A DNA stretch of 64,000 nucleotides, taken from NCBI GenBank assembly GCA_963700375.1, contig CAVOXF010000006.1, positions 62,001 to 126,000 on the forward strand, given 5' to 3'. The stretch is from JAHEEL01 sp963700375 (GTDB lineage Bacteria > Actinomycetota > Acidimicrobiia > Spongiisociales > UBA5794). The stretch's first letter is position 1. Every line of letters starts with the position of its first letter. A program made the position numbers and the translations under genes. This document shows, piece after piece, positions 44,557 through 53,365 of the stretch. Under the pieces are notes generated by a model, which saw nothing but the letters and a program-made list of their open reading frames with translations, made no database searches and was not told the origin of the DNA.

Positions 44557-45315
44557 ATGGCGAAGAGTGTCTGGAAGCGAGCGAAGCGACCCATGGCGAT
44601 CGGCGGTGTGCTAGCCGCGCAGATGGTTCAGGCGATCCAGCGGCCAGACCTTGAGAGCCTGGTGGATCAGGACCCCTCCGGATCGTTCGGCGATCCGTCG
44701 CTCCCCCTGCTGCGGATGGTCGTTCTCGGCGACAGCACCATCACCGCACCGGGCGTCGAACCGCTCGACGACTGTTGGGTCCGCCGGACCGCGCTCTATC
44801 TCAGCGACCGCTACCACGTAGAGCTCATCTCGGTCGCAGTCGGCGGTTCCAGGATCAAGGACGTACGAGATACCCAGGTCCATCGGGCGATCGTTCGCGG
44901 CGGTGACCTCGCCGTGCTGTGTGTCGGCGGCAACGACGCCCTCCGGATGACACCCGTCAACCGCTTCGAGGCTGCCTACGACCTGGTCGTGAAGTCGCTG
45001 GTGGCCGCGTTCCCCGCGGTGGCGGTGTGCGGTATCGGTGACCTTGGGACCATCCCGCGCCTCCCCGCCCTTGCCCGGGGCGTTGCGCGTGTGCGGGGAC
45101 GGGCGATGGATAACGCGATCGGCAGAGTCGCCTACGCCTATGGCGTTCCGAAGTCGCGGGCCTGGGGCCCCGAGTTCGAGCGGTTCTACTTCGATCGGAA
45201 CGTGTGGGCCGCGGATCTCTTCCACGCATCGGCGGAAGGACACGAGATGTATGCCGATGCGGCGTACCCGCTCGTCGACGAAGCCCTCAGACGGGCGCGT
45301 TCCGTTCCGTCATGA
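44557..45315 (+). CDS. SGNH/GDSL-type hydrolase
   Basis: A 252-residue esterase-like protein. Block I is VVLGDSTITAPG with the nucleophile Ser, block III is GGNDA, and the acid/base pair is in ADLFHAS (D and H). These are the four SGNH blocks. There is a moderately hydrophobic segment near residues 12-27 but no clear signal peptide, so it may be cytoplasmic or membrane-associated. Likely substrates are acyl or acetyl esters. The ATG at 44557 lies 28 bp past the direct repeat. The 3' end overlaps the convergent udk gene by 29 nt. Confidence 0.83.
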   Translation: MAKSVWKRAKRPMAIGGVLAAQMVQAIQRPDLESLVDQDPSGSFGDPSLPLLRMVVLGDSTITAPGVEPLDDCWVRRTALYLSDRYHVELISVAVGGSRIKDVRDTQVHRAIVRGGDLAVLCVGGNDALRMTPVNRFEAAYDLVVKSLVAAFPAVAVCGIGDLGTIPRLPALARGVARVRGRAMDNAIGRVAYAYGVPKSRAWGPEFERFYFDRNVWAADLFHASAEGHEMYADAAYPLVDEALRRARSVPS

Positions 45316-45979
45316 AGTGCCGGATCATCGACGTCACGGTCCCGATCGCCCCCGGGTTGTAGCCCTCCGGCACGATGATGTCGGCGTAGCGCTTCGACGG
45401 CTCGACGAACTGCAGGTGCATCGGTCGAACCGTCTCTTCGTACTGCCGAAGCACCGAATCGACGGTGCGTCCCCGTTCGACGATGTCGCGCTCGAGGCGT
45501 CGCATGAGACGAAGATCCGCGTCGGTGTCGATGTAGATCCGCAGGTCCATGAGGTCCCGAAGCTGACGGTCGGCAAGAACAAGAATCCCATCAACGATGA
45601 TCACCGGTTCGGGTTCAACGCGCTGGGTCTCCTTGGCACGGGTATGTGTCGAGAAGTCGTAGACGGGTCGATCGATCGCGGTACCGGATCGCAACGCAGC
45701 AAGATGTTCGATCATCAGTTCGTTCTCGAGCGAGTCCGGGTGGTCGTAGTTGATCTTCGTGCGCTCTTCGTAGGTGAGGTGATCCTGCTCCCGGTAGTAG
45801 GCGTCGTGGGGAATCTGGACGACGACATCGTGGCCCACGATGTCGACAACGCTCTGAACAATCGTCGTCTTGCCGGATCCCGAACCACCGGCGATGCCGA
45901 TGATCAGCGGGTGCTCTTCTTCTTCACCGTGCGGCCACATAGCGGCCCGATTGAAACGGGATTCGAAATCGAACGCCAT
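45287..45979 (-). CDS. udk: Uridine kinase
   Basis: A 230-residue P-loop nucleoside kinase. Walker A is GGSGSGKTT (31-39), followed by IPHDAYYRE, NYDHPDSLENEL, VYDFSTHTR and VIIVDGILVL, which together define uridine/cytidine kinases in pyrimidine salvage. Length and motifs match the bacterial Udk family, with a slightly longer N-terminus (MAFDFESRFNRAAMW). The ATG at 45979 is chosen; the frame is open further upstream but without family sequence. It overlaps the SGNH gene end to end. Confidence 0.92.
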   Translation of the reverse strand: MAFDFESRFNRAAMWPHGEEEEHPLIIGIAGGSGSGKTTIVQSVVDIVGHDVVVQIPHDAYYREQDHLTYEERTKINYDHPDSLENELMIEHLAALRSGTAIDRPVYDFSTHTRAKETQRVEPEPVIIVDGILVLADRQLRDLMDLRIYIDTDADLRLMRRLERDIVERGRTVDSVLRQYEETVRPMHLQFVEPSKRYADIIVPEGYNPGAIGTVTSMIRHFMTERNAPV

Positions 45980-46028
45980 GGCGTCGATCCTAGGACCTGC
46001 AACGGAGCCATGCCCCATGAAGTGGGAG

Positions 46029-46793
46029 TCATCGCAGGACAATGTCTCCCGATAGCGCGTTGATCCGCAATGTGGCATTGACCGTCCGCTCCCCCGTCCC
46101 GGCCGGGACGAGGTTCTTGAAGCTTCCGGACCGCGTCCGGATGTCTGCGTCGATCGTCATGCCTGCAACCAGCCCGATATCGAAGTCCCCGGACATCGTC
46201 GCGCCGTCGAGGCTGACGCCCGAGAAGCGCCGGATCGTGACGTCACCGCTCGCCGTCTTCGTGGTCACCGAGCCCCGGGCTGCGCCGAACGCAACATCCC
46301 CCGATGCGGTGTTGATCTGCGCATCGCCGTCGAACGTGTCGATCCTCACATCGCCGGATGCGGTTCCGATCTGCAAGCCCCCGGTGCCTTCGCCGATGGT
46401 GACGTCACCACTCGCCGTCTTGACGCGAGCGCGTCCGCTGAACGACCCAAGATGGATGTCCCCCGAAGCAGCCACGCAGTCGAAATCCGAGATCGGAGTC
46501 AGGATCCTGAAGTCTCCCGATGCGGTGCGGGCGGTGAAGGCGGCGCCGGTCGGGACGAAGAGGCGGACCGACAGCCCGCGCCACGACCAGCGTCGGAAAC
46601 CCGCGCGCGAGCGAATGGTGACAACATCACCGGTCTGGAACGCCTCGATGTGCTCGAGTTCCTTCTCGGACCCCTCGGCCTCCACTCTGATCGTCCCGGA
46701 AACGCCATCGACCACCGTGACATCGGCCGATGCGAGTGTGACAACGATCTCCGGGTGGCCGCCGACGGTGAACTCGTGAACGATCATGCTCAT
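46029..46793 (-). CDS. DUF4097 beta-helix (toastrack-like) protein
   Basis: A 254-residue protein with repeated strands ending TASGDV or TASGDF (at least six copies between residues 90 and 200), the hallmark of DUF4097 right-handed beta-solenoid domains. There is no signal peptide, so the protein is probably cytoplasmic, or the domain interacts with membrane-associated partners. Its ATG overlaps the end of the ribbon-helix-helix gene by 4 nt, so the two are translated together. Function is unknown; such proteins often sit beside small regulators. Confidence 0.82.
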   Translation of the reverse strand: MSMIVHEFTVGGHPEIVVTLASADVTVVDGVSGTIRVEAEGSEKELEHIEAFQTGDVVTIRSRAGFRRWSWRGLSVRLFVPTGAAFTARTASGDFRILTPISDFDCVAASGDIHLGSFSGRARVKTASGDVTIGEGTGGLQIGTASGDVRIDTFDGDAQINTASGDVAFGAARGSVTTKTASGDVTIRRFSGVSLDGATMSGDFDIGLVAGMTIDADIRTRSGSFKNLVPAGTGERTVNATLRINALSGDIVLR

Positions 46794-47242
46794 GTCTCGA
46801 TCATCCCGCTGTAGCCGCTGTAGCGTCGACGGGCCCCACGCTCTTCCGCCTTGCCGGCGAGCGCCTTCACCACGAACGTGTTCACCGATTCGCCGGTCTC
46901 ACCCGCGGCATCCTCAAGCACAGCCTTCAGTTGCTCCGGGAGCCGTACTGTGATCCGCGCCTCGAGGTCATCGGTCATGATCGTCACTGGATCGTGCTGC
47001 TCCTGAACAATCAGCACCGGCGCGCCTTCCCGCAACTCCACACCGACCCGTTGGCCGGTCAGTTGTACTCCGACCTCGCTCGCGGCTTGCTCGGCAAGGT
47101 GCATCACCGCCCGATCGATCGCCGGTTCAAGACCGGCCAGAATCGCCTCGCCGGCTTCCGCGACCTGCGGATCGTCCCCTGCAAGCCTCAGCTGCGCACT
47201 GAGGGATGCCTCGATCTCTGCCATGACAACACTCGCATCCAC
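46790..47242 (-). CDS. Ribbon-helix-helix regulator-like protein
   Basis: A 150-residue protein. The C-terminal ~45 residues form an RHH fold: the strand EARITVRLPEQL, then helix KAVLEDAAGE, then SVNTFVVKALAGKA, as in CopG/Arc repressors. The N-terminal 90 residues are a separate alpha/beta region of unknown role. The GTG at 47242 is preferred because AAGGGG lies six bases before it; an internal ATG at 47224 is possible. A 43-residue ORF ends two bases upstream, and the DUF4097 gene overlaps downstream by 4 nt. The protein probably autoregulates the operon through the palindrome at 47409-47427. Confidence 0.75.
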   Translation of the reverse strand: MDASVVMAEIEASLSAQLRLAGDDPQVAEAGEAILAGLEPAIDRAVMHLAEQAASEVGVQLTGQRVGVELREGAPVLIVQEQHDPVTIMTDDLEARITVRLPEQLKAVLEDAAGETGESVNTFVVKALAGKAEERGARRRYSGYSGMIET

Positions 47243-47244
47243 AG

Positions 47245-47376
47245 CTATCCCCTTGACCCTTGCTCCTGCTGGCGGCCGATGAGTCGCAGCATCGACCGAC
47301 GCCGGTGCTCGTCGTCCCATCCGTACGTCGCTTCCGTCATGACCCTCACAGCCTCCGGGCTGTTGTACCACAACAT
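47245..47376 (-). CDS. Small protein of 43 residues heading the RHH-DUF4097 operon
   Basis: A short frame starting MLWYNSPEAVRVMTEATYGW and ending at TAG, with a good ribosome site (GGAGAGGAG, eight bases before the ATG). It ends two bases before the RHH start. The sequence is charged and contains three tryptophan/tyrosine-rich spots. It resembles no family I know. Its spacing, ribosome site and position right after the promoter-like element argue that it is translated. Confidence 0.6.
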   Translation of the reverse strand: MLWYNSPEAVRVMTEATYGWDDEHRRRSMLRLIGRQQEQGSRG

Positions 47377-47408
47377 GCGCTTGTCTCCTCTCCTCCATTG
47401 CGTCGACA

Positions 47409-47447
47409 TGACAGCACTATGATGTCAGACTGCTGCCATTTTGTCAA
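47409..47447 (-). promoter_or_regulatory. Promoter with overlapping inverted repeat for the small-ORF/RHH/DUF4097 operon
   Basis: On the minus strand TTGACA (47442-47447) is a perfect -35. Seventeen bases downstream is CATCAT (47419-47424), a 4-of-6 -10. The inverted repeat TGACA-N9-TGTCA (47409-47427) overlaps the -10. A repressor of RHH type encoded in the same operon could bind it. The assignment rests on consensus only. Confidence 0.55.
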
Positions 47448-47499
47448 GCCTGGATTTCCGGATCCCAGCGGCCGGTCACGGGCTACCATCCGGGCTGAC

Positions 47500-47605
47500 C
47501 ACTCCGGGGAGTTCGGGAACGCCGAACTGAGAGGGCGGCCGGTGCAGCATTGCTGTGAACGCCTCCGACCCGCGGAACCTGAACTGGGTCATGCCAGCGG
47601 AGGAA
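47500..47605 (+). ncRNA. TPP (THI-element) riboswitch upstream of thiN
   Basis: The conserved parts of the thiamine-pyrophosphate aptamer are present in order: a CGGGG segment near 47505, CTGAGAGGG at 47527-47535, and GAACCTGAACTGGGTCATGC from 47575, closing with CAGCGGAGGAA. The final GGAGG (47599-47603) is the ribosome site of thiN, with six bases to the GTG. CTCC at 47502-47505 can pair with it in helix P1, so ligand binding would hide the ribosome site (translational control). It should govern the whole thiN-thiBPQ operon. Confidence 0.9.
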
Positions 47606-47609
47606 GCAC

Positions 47610-48269
47610 GTGGAAAGCCACACCAACCAGGTGATCGTCCTATCGGGGGGCGAGCCGATTGCAGCCGGCCGGGACTTCGATCTCCCCCGAGATGCCTTCG
47701 TGATCGCAGCGGACAGCGGTCTGCACCACGCCGCGGCTCTCGGGCTCTCTGTCGACCTTGTCGTCGGCGACATGGATTCGGTCGATGCCGCAGCACTCTC
47801 ACGAGCGGTCAGCGAAGGGACCGTGGCGGATCGACACCCTCCCGAGAAGGATCACACTGATCTCGAACTCGCCTTCAACGCCGCGGTGGCCTCCGGCGCC
47901 AACCGTCTGCTCGTTGTCGGATCGCACGAGGGGCGCCTTGACCACCTCCTCGGCTCCATGGGTCTGTTCGCAGCGGTCTCACATCTCGTCGATGAGGTGG
48001 TCTGGACCGACGGTCACACGGTCGTCACGGCGTGCACGCCCCATCGGACGACCAGGATCCAGGGTCAACCCGGCGATCGGGTGTCGCTCGTGCCGAGCGG
48101 ATCGGACGCCGTCCGAGTCACCACCGAAGGGCTCCGCTGGCGCCTCGACGCCGAGACGCTGCCGGTGGGATCCACTCGCGGCATCAGCAACGTCATGGAC
48201 GCCGCAGACGCTGCGATCTCCGTCGAAGGCGGAACCCTGTTGATCATTCACGAGAGGAACCAGACATGA
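47610..48269 (+). CDS. thiN: Thiamine diphosphokinase
   Basis: A 219-residue enzyme that converts thiamine to thiamine pyrophosphate with ATP. Family motifs are FVIAADSGLHHA, VGDMDSVD, HPPEKDHTDLELA and GSHEGRLDHLLGSM. The start is GTG at 47610, directly under the TPP riboswitch. Its stop overlaps the next start by 4 nt. Linkage with an ABC importer makes a salvage unit: uptake followed by activation. Confidence 0.95.
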   Translation: MESHTNQVIVLSGGEPIAAGRDFDLPRDAFVIAADSGLHHAAALGLSVDLVVGDMDSVDAAALSRAVSEGTVADRHPPEKDHTDLELAFNAAVASGANRLLVVGSHEGRLDHLLGSMGLFAAVSHLVDEVVWTDGHTVVTACTPHRTTRIQGQPGDRVSLVPSGSDAVRVTTEGLRWRLDAETLPVGSTRGISNVMDAADAAISVEGGTLLIIHERNQT

Positions 48270-49306
48270 ACCGGACCGCAGTGGCGGGGGTGATCGCCGC
48301 TCTGATCGTGCTTGGAGCTGCGTGCAGCTCCGCCGAGGAGGCGCCGGACGCGATCGTGCTGGTGACCCACGGGTCGTTCGCTGTCTCAGAGGGCGTGCTC
48401 GAAGCGTTCACGGAAGAGACCGGGGTGCCTGTGACGGTCCTCGAATCCGCCGATGCAGGAACGATGGTGAACCAGGCAATCCTCACCAAGGACAACCCGA
48501 TCGCGGACGTGATGTACGGGATCGACAACACGTTCCTGTCCCGAGCGATAGGCGAAGAGCTGTTCATCCCGTACACGGCGGCAGACATCGACGTCGTCCC
48601 CGAGTCACTACGCGCGCCAGACGACGTCGCGACACCCATCGACATCGGCGATGTGTGCATCAACCTCGACCCTGCCCGCTTTGCTGAGTTGGGATTGTCG
48701 GAGCCGTCGCTGCTGTCCGATTTCGCGGACCCCGCCTACAGCGGGACGTTCGTCGTAGAGGACCCGTCCACGTCGTCTCCCGGAATGGCCTTCCTCCTCG
48801 CCACTATTGCGACGTTCGGCGAAGACGGCGACTACCCCTGGTCGGCCTACTGGCAGGACCTCGTTGACAACGACGTTCAGATCGTGCCTGGATGGGAGCA
48901 GGCCTACTACGGCGAGTTCTCCGGAGGTTCCGGCGAGGGTGACCGCCCGGCCGTGGTCTCATATGCGTCGTCGCCGGTCGCAGAGGTGTACTTCAGCGAA
49001 CTCGATGCGGCACCGACGACGCTGATCGAGGACGGATGCTTCCGCCAGATCGAATACGCCGGAATCCTGAACGGCACCGAGGCCGAGACGACTGCGCGCC
49101 AACTCGTCGACTTTCTGCTGAGCCGCACCTTCCAAGAAGACATCCCGCTCAACATGTTCGTATTCCCCGCCAACACCGAGGCGTCGCTGCCTGACGTCTT
49201 CGTTGAGTACGCCACGATTCCGGCCGACCCCGTCGTGATGGACCCGTCACTCATCGAGGAGAACCGGGATCGATGGCTGAACGAATGGGCCGAGACGGTT
49301 CGATGA
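48266..49306 (+). CDS. thiB: Thiamine ABC transporter, substrate-binding lipoprotein
   Basis: A 346-residue lipoprotein with signal AALIVLGAACSS (lipobox Cys about 20). The mature part is a periplasmic-binding-protein fold of the ThiB/iron-type class: VTHGSFAVSEGVLEAFTEET, IADVMYGIDN, SDFADPAYSGTFVVEDP, and a C-terminal MFVFPANTEASLP, which fits thiamine-binding proteins. The specificity is supported by the riboswitch and thiN in the same operon. It overlaps thiN by ATGA and the permease by ATGA. Confidence 0.9.
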   Translation: MNRTAVAGVIAALIVLGAACSSAEEAPDAIVLVTHGSFAVSEGVLEAFTEETGVPVTVLESADAGTMVNQAILTKDNPIADVMYGIDNTFLSRAIGEELFIPYTAADIDVVPESLRAPDDVATPIDIGDVCINLDPARFAELGLSEPSLLSDFADPAYSGTFVVEDPSTSSPGMAFLLATIATFGEDGDYPWSAYWQDLVDNDVQIVPGWEQAYYGEFSGGSGEGDRPAVVSYASSPVAEVYFSELDAAPTTLIEDGCFRQIEYAGILNGTEAETTARQLVDFLLSRTFQEDIPLNMFVFPANTEASLPDVFVEYATIPADPVVMDPSLIEENRDRWLNEWAETVR

Positions 49307-50922
49307 GATCGAGGCGCTCCCTTCTCCTGATCGGTGCCGTCCCGGCGATCTTCCTCGGCTATTTCTTCATCTATCCACTGATCACCATTCTGTACACCGG
49401 ACTGGTGCCGGACGGAGGGTTCGCAACCTCGGCGTTCGGCGAGGTATTCGCGAGTCCGACCGTGCGGAGCGTCGCGTGGTTCACGCTGTGGCAGGCACTG
49501 CTCTCTACCGCGCTCACCCTGGCCCTCGGCCTCCCGGTTGCCTACGTCTTTGCGCGGTATCGATTCCCGGGCCGTTCGATCGTGCGGTCGCTGACGCTGG
49601 TCCCGTTCGTGCTTCCGACCATGGTGGTCGGCGTCGCCTTCCTCGCCGTTCTCGGTCCCGGGAGTCCGTTCCGCGTCAACCTCCGGGGGACGATCTGGGC
49701 CATCCTCATAGCGCACGTCTTCTACAACCTGGCAATCGTGATCCGAGGTGTCGGGGCGTTCTGGGAACAGGTCGACCCCCGCCTCGAGGAGGCGGCCCGC
49801 ACGCTCGGCGCCGGGAAGTGGCGCGTGTTTCTTAGCGTCACTCTGCCGCTCCTGCGGCCCGCGATCCTGTCGAGCGCGGCCCTCGTGTTCCTCTTCTCGT
49901 TCACGTCGTTCGGCGTGATCCTCGTTCTCGGTGATCTGCGTCACACGACCATCGAGGTGGAGATCTGGCGTCAGGCGACGGCCTTCCTGCGCCTGGACCT
50001 TGCTTCCGCGCTTGCGGTCCTCCAACTCATCGGCGTCACCGTGCTGCTCATCCTGTACGGCAAGGCGCGGAACCGGCAGGTGGCAGAACTCTCGCTCCGA
50101 CCGTCATCGGAGGTCGCTCGCTCCCCGAGGACGCCGGGTGAGTGGGCCATGGTGGCTGGCACGCTCAGCATGCTTGCGATCATCGTGGTGACGCCACTCG
50201 TCGTCTTGGTCGCCCGGTCGCTCTCCACCCGGGACGGCATCGGCTGGTCGAACTACGCGAATCTCTTCAACCCTCCGCGGGCGTCCGCATCGTTCGTGGC
50301 GCCGCTCGATGCGATTGTCAACACGCTGGAATTCGCGATTCCTGCAGTGCTGATCGCTTCCGGAATCGGACTCCTTGCCGCCACGGTCATCGTGTCCTCC
50401 CGGGGTCGGAGCGGTCGGATATTCGACGCAGGCCTGATGCTGCCGCTTGGAACCTCCGCCGTCACCATCGGGTTCGGCTTCTTGGTGGCGCTCGACCAAC
50501 CGATCGATCTGCGGGCGTCGCTCCTCCTCATCCCGATTGCCCATGCGCTCGTCGCGATTCCGTTCGTCGTACGCAGCACTGTCCCCGTCATGGAGTCGAT
50601 TCAGAACCGATTGCGAGAGGCTGCAGCGGTCCTTGGAGCCTCGCCGGGTCGCGCCTGGCGAGAAGTCGACCTCCCGTTGATCGCCCGTGCACTCGCCGTT
50701 GCCGCGATGTTCGCCTTCGCGATCTCGGTCGGCGAGTTCGGTGCGACCTCGTTCATCGCCCGCCCGGCGACCGCCACCATTCCGCTTGCCATCTTCCGAC
50801 TCCTCGGGCGACCCGGGACCTTCGGTGAGGCGATGGCGATGTCGGTGGTGCTCATGGCGATCGTCGCCGTCGCCGCACTGGGGATCGAGACTGTGCGAGG
50901 CACGAGATCGGCGGGTATCTGA
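49303..50922 (+). CDS. thiP: Thiamine ABC transporter, permease
   Basis: A 539-residue permease with about twelve membrane segments arranged as two homologous halves, each with an EAA-type loop (EEAARTLGAGKWRVFL at about 160-175 and REAAAVLGASPGRAW near 455), as expected of ThiP/FbpB-type fused permeases. The start at 49303 overlaps the thiB stop (ATGA); an upstream ATG at 49273 would lie deep in thiB. The stop shares a base with the thiQ start (TGATG). Confidence 0.9.
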   Translation: MRSRRSLLLIGAVPAIFLGYFFIYPLITILYTGLVPDGGFATSAFGEVFASPTVRSVAWFTLWQALLSTALTLALGLPVAYVFARYRFPGRSIVRSLTLVPFVLPTMVVGVAFLAVLGPGSPFRVNLRGTIWAILIAHVFYNLAIVIRGVGAFWEQVDPRLEEAARTLGAGKWRVFLSVTLPLLRPAILSSAALVFLFSFTSFGVILVLGDLRHTTIEVEIWRQATAFLRLDLASALAVLQLIGVTVLLILYGKARNRQVAELSLRPSSEVARSPRTPGEWAMVAGTLSMLAIIVVTPLVVLVARSLSTRDGIGWSNYANLFNPPRASASFVAPLDAIVNTLEFAIPAVLIASGIGLLAATVIVSSRGRSGRIFDAGLMLPLGTSAVTIGFGFLVALDQPIDLRASLLLIPIAHALVAIPFVVRSTVPVMESIQNRLREAAAVLGASPGRAWREVDLPLIARALAVAAMFAFAISVGEFGATSFIARPATATIPLAIFRLLGRPGTFGEAMAMSVVLMAIVAVAALGIETVRGTRSAGI

Positions 50923-51905
50923 TGCTCGACATCTCAGCCCTCGTCGTTCGATTCGGATCAGCGACAGCCGTCGACGATGCCAGCCTCCAGGTCCGGGACG
51001 GCACGATCCATGCGCTGATGGGCCCGTCCGGATCCGGGAAGTCGACCATGCTCAGGGCGATCGCCGGCCTCGAACAGACCGCCTCCGGAGACATCTCCTG
51101 GGATGGACGGTCGGTACTCGACGTGCCGACCCATCGGCGCGGGTTCGGGCTGATGTTTCAGGACTATGCCCTGTTCCCACACCGAACGGTGGCCGGCAAC
51201 GTCGCGTTCGGCCTGCAGATGCAAGGCGTCGGCTCCGAGGAGGTCCGAGCCCAGGTCACCGACATGCTCTCCCTCGTCGGCCTGCCCGGCTACGAGCACC
51301 GCAGTGTCGGCAACCTCTCGGGCGGAGAACGACAGCGCGTCGCACTCGCCCGCACCCTCGCTCCGCACCCTCGCCTCGTGTTGCTCGACGAACCGCTCGG
51401 GGCGCTCGACCGATCGCTTCGGGAACACCTGCTTGTCGAGATGCGGTCGATCTTCTCAGCTGTCGACGTCACCGTTCTCTACGTCACCCACGACCGGGAG
51501 GAGGCATTCACGATCGCGGACCAAGTGGCGATCATTCGCGACGGGCGGATCGTCGCCGACGACACACCGGAGGGTCTCTGGAACCAACCCCCCGACGGAT
51601 GGACCGCCCGATTCATCGGACTCGAGAACCTCCTTGCGGCAACCACGCTTGCCGGTCTCGGGCTCGAAGCCCCGTCCACGCGCACCACGACAGGGGTCGT
51701 GCCGCCCGAATCGATCCGCCTCAACCCATCCGGGGCGGCAACGGCAACCGTAGCCGGCGCGCACTTCCGCGGCGGCGCGTACCGCATAGAACTCGACCTC
51801 GGGCACGGCGGCGACCTCGTGGCGTGGGCACCGGAGCGCCTCGTCGCGGGATCGTCGGCACGGTTCGACATCGACGCCGATCGGATCAGTTGGCTCGAGG
51901 ACTGA
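50922..51905 (+). CDS. thiQ: Thiamine ABC transporter, ATP-binding protein
   Basis: A 327-residue ABC ATPase. Walker A is GPSGSGKST (34-42), the signature is LSGGERQR, Walker B is LVLLDEP and the H-loop lies in YVTHDREEA. After about residue 240 there is a C-terminal regulatory domain of the TOBE type (VPPESIRLNP), so it is longer than the E. coli ThiQ and resembles Fbp/Pot-type ATPases. It closes the operon. Its stop is directly back-to-back with that of the isochorismatase gene, leaving no room for a separate terminator. Confidence 0.9.
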   Translation: MLDISALVVRFGSATAVDDASLQVRDGTIHALMGPSGSGKSTMLRAIAGLEQTASGDISWDGRSVLDVPTHRRGFGLMFQDYALFPHRTVAGNVAFGLQMQGVGSEEVRAQVTDMLSLVGLPGYEHRSVGNLSGGERQRVALARTLAPHPRLVLLDEPLGALDRSLREHLLVEMRSIFSAVDVTVLYVTHDREEAFTIADQVAIIRDGRIVADDTPEGLWNQPPDGWTARFIGLENLLAATTLAGLGLEAPSTRTTTGVVPPESIRLNPSGAATATVAGAHFRGGAYRIELDLGHGGDLVAWAPERLVAGSSARFDIDADRISWLED

Positions 51906-52463
51906 TCAATCGAGCAACTCGGCCGTCGAGACGACGCGGCCGAAGTCGGCGTCGAGCGTCAGGGCCGTGTACCTGGCGATCTCACGAGCGCGATACACCT
52001 GGTGATTCGGGCCGACCAGGTCGAACGTATGGGTCGCATCGATGACGAAGATCATCTCGAAACCGAGATCGCTGCCGACGCGGGCGGTTGTCTCACAGCA
52101 CATGTTCGTCTGAATGCCGCAGATTGCGATCCCGGTGATCCCCTGCTCGCGCAACCAACCCGCGAGGTCAGGGGTGCCGTGGAACGCCGAATGGACGGAC
52201 TTACTCACCAGCAGATCAGGTTCGCCGGTGACGACATCCTTGAATGCGTTCCCCGGAGATCCAGCGGCAAGCGGGGAACCCGGTGTCTGCGAGTCGTGGC
52301 GAACGAAGACGATCGGCCAGTCGTGGTCACGCCACCCCGCAATGAGGCGCCCCACGTTCGCCTCGCAGTCGGGATTGTTGCGTTCACCCCAGACGGCCCG
52401 ATCGTCGAACCCCTTCTGGACGTCGACGACGATGAGGGCGGTGCTGCGGATCCAATCGCTCAT
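51906..52463 (-). CDS. Isochorismatase-family cysteine hydrolase
   Basis: A 185-residue protein with the catalytic triad of the family: Asp14 in LIVVDVQKGF, a Lys in SKSVHSAF, and the cysteine in GIQTNMCCETTAR preceded by the cis-peptide-type GIQ. Such enzymes act as nicotinamidases, N-carbamoylsarcosine amidases or isochorismatases; no aryl-carrier domain is present, so a small amide substrate is more likely. Its ATG overlaps the SDR stop by 4 nt, so the two are one operon. Confidence 0.85.
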   Translation of the reverse strand: MSDWIRSTALIVVDVQKGFDDRAVWGERNNPDCEANVGRLIAGWRDHDWPIVFVRHDSQTPGSPLAAGSPGNAFKDVVTGEPDLLVSKSVHSAFHGTPDLAGWLREQGITGIAICGIQTNMCCETTARVGSDLGFEMIFVIDATHTFDLVGPNHQVYRAREIARYTALTLDADFGRVVSTAELLD

Positions 52464-53365
52464 GAGTACAGCTCCGGGCCGAGCTTCGCAAACTCGTCTC
52501 GGACCGAGTACGGCACGATGTATCCGTCTTCGATCCGTATGTCGTCGAGGTGGTCGGCCACGTCTTCGACGGTCATCGCCCCATCTCGATCGGGGTGCTT
52601 GAAGTAGCCCTCGCACAGCGCTGTGAAGACACGACTGACTGAACCGCCGCCAACCGACCACACCTCGCCGCTGTATCCGTTGGCATCAGAAGCCAGGTAG
52701 GCCACCGCAGGGGCAACGGAACGGGCGTCGAAGTGGTCGGCCTGATCCCCGAGGATCTCCTCCGTCATCCGTGTGTGGGCGATCGGGGCAACCGCGTTCA
52801 CGAGGATGTCGTACTTGGCACCCTCGAGCTTCAAGGCATTCATGAACCCGACGAGCCCGGCCTTTGCTGCCGCATAGTTGGTCTGGCCGAAGTTGCCGAA
52901 CAACCCGGATCCCGAACTGGCGAAGACGATACGGCCGTATCGCTGCTCCTTCATGACCCGGAACGCGGGCATGGTGATGTAGAACGCGCCTTCGAGATGC
53001 ACCGAGAGAACTGAGCGAAGGTCGTCGGCTTCCATCTTCGCCAGTGTCCGGTCCCGAAGGATCCCGGCATTCGAGATGAGGATGTCGACCCGACCATATT
53101 CATTGATGGCGCTCTCGACGATCGACTCCCCGCCCTCCGGCTCTGCCACAGAGCTGTGCTCGGCAATCGCGGTCCCACCGGACGCGCGAATCTCCGCGAC
53201 CACCGCGTCAGCCGCACTCGTATCCGATCCCTCTCCATGCACCGATCCCCCGAGGTCGTTGACCACGACGGCGGCGCCTCGCGACGCGAGGAGAAGCGCG
53301 TACTCACGACCGAGTCCCCCAGCGGCGCCCGTAATGACTGCTACACGGTCCTGGAAGTCGATCAT
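52460..53365 (-). CDS. SDR-family oxidoreductase (17-beta-HSD type 4-like)
   Basis: A 301-residue SDR. The cofactor motif is TGAAGGLG (12-19), then VVVNDLGGSVHGEGSD, a feature of the multifunctional-enzyme-type hydroxyacyl-CoA dehydrogenases. NAG (ISNAGILRD), Ser and YAAAK complete the active site. Members act on 3-hydroxyacyl-CoA in beta-oxidation, but this one lacks the hydratase domain. A C-terminal extension (about 255-301) has a dimer-type tail. The start at 53365 is preferred; the frame is open upstream without family sequence. Confidence 0.86.
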   Translation of the reverse strand: MIDFQDRVAVITGAAGGLGREYALLLASRGAAVVVNDLGGSVHGEGSDTSAADAVVAEIRASGGTAIAEHSSVAEPEGGESIVESAINEYGRVDILISNAGILRDRTLAKMEADDLRSVLSVHLEGAFYITMPAFRVMKEQRYGRIVFASSGSGLFGNFGQTNYAAAKAGLVGFMNALKLEGAKYDILVNAVAPIAHTRMTEEILGDQADHFDARSVAPAVAYLASDANGYSGEVWSVGGGSVSRVFTALCEGYFKHPDRDGAMTVEDVADHLDDIRIEDGYIVPYSVRDEFAKLGPELYS

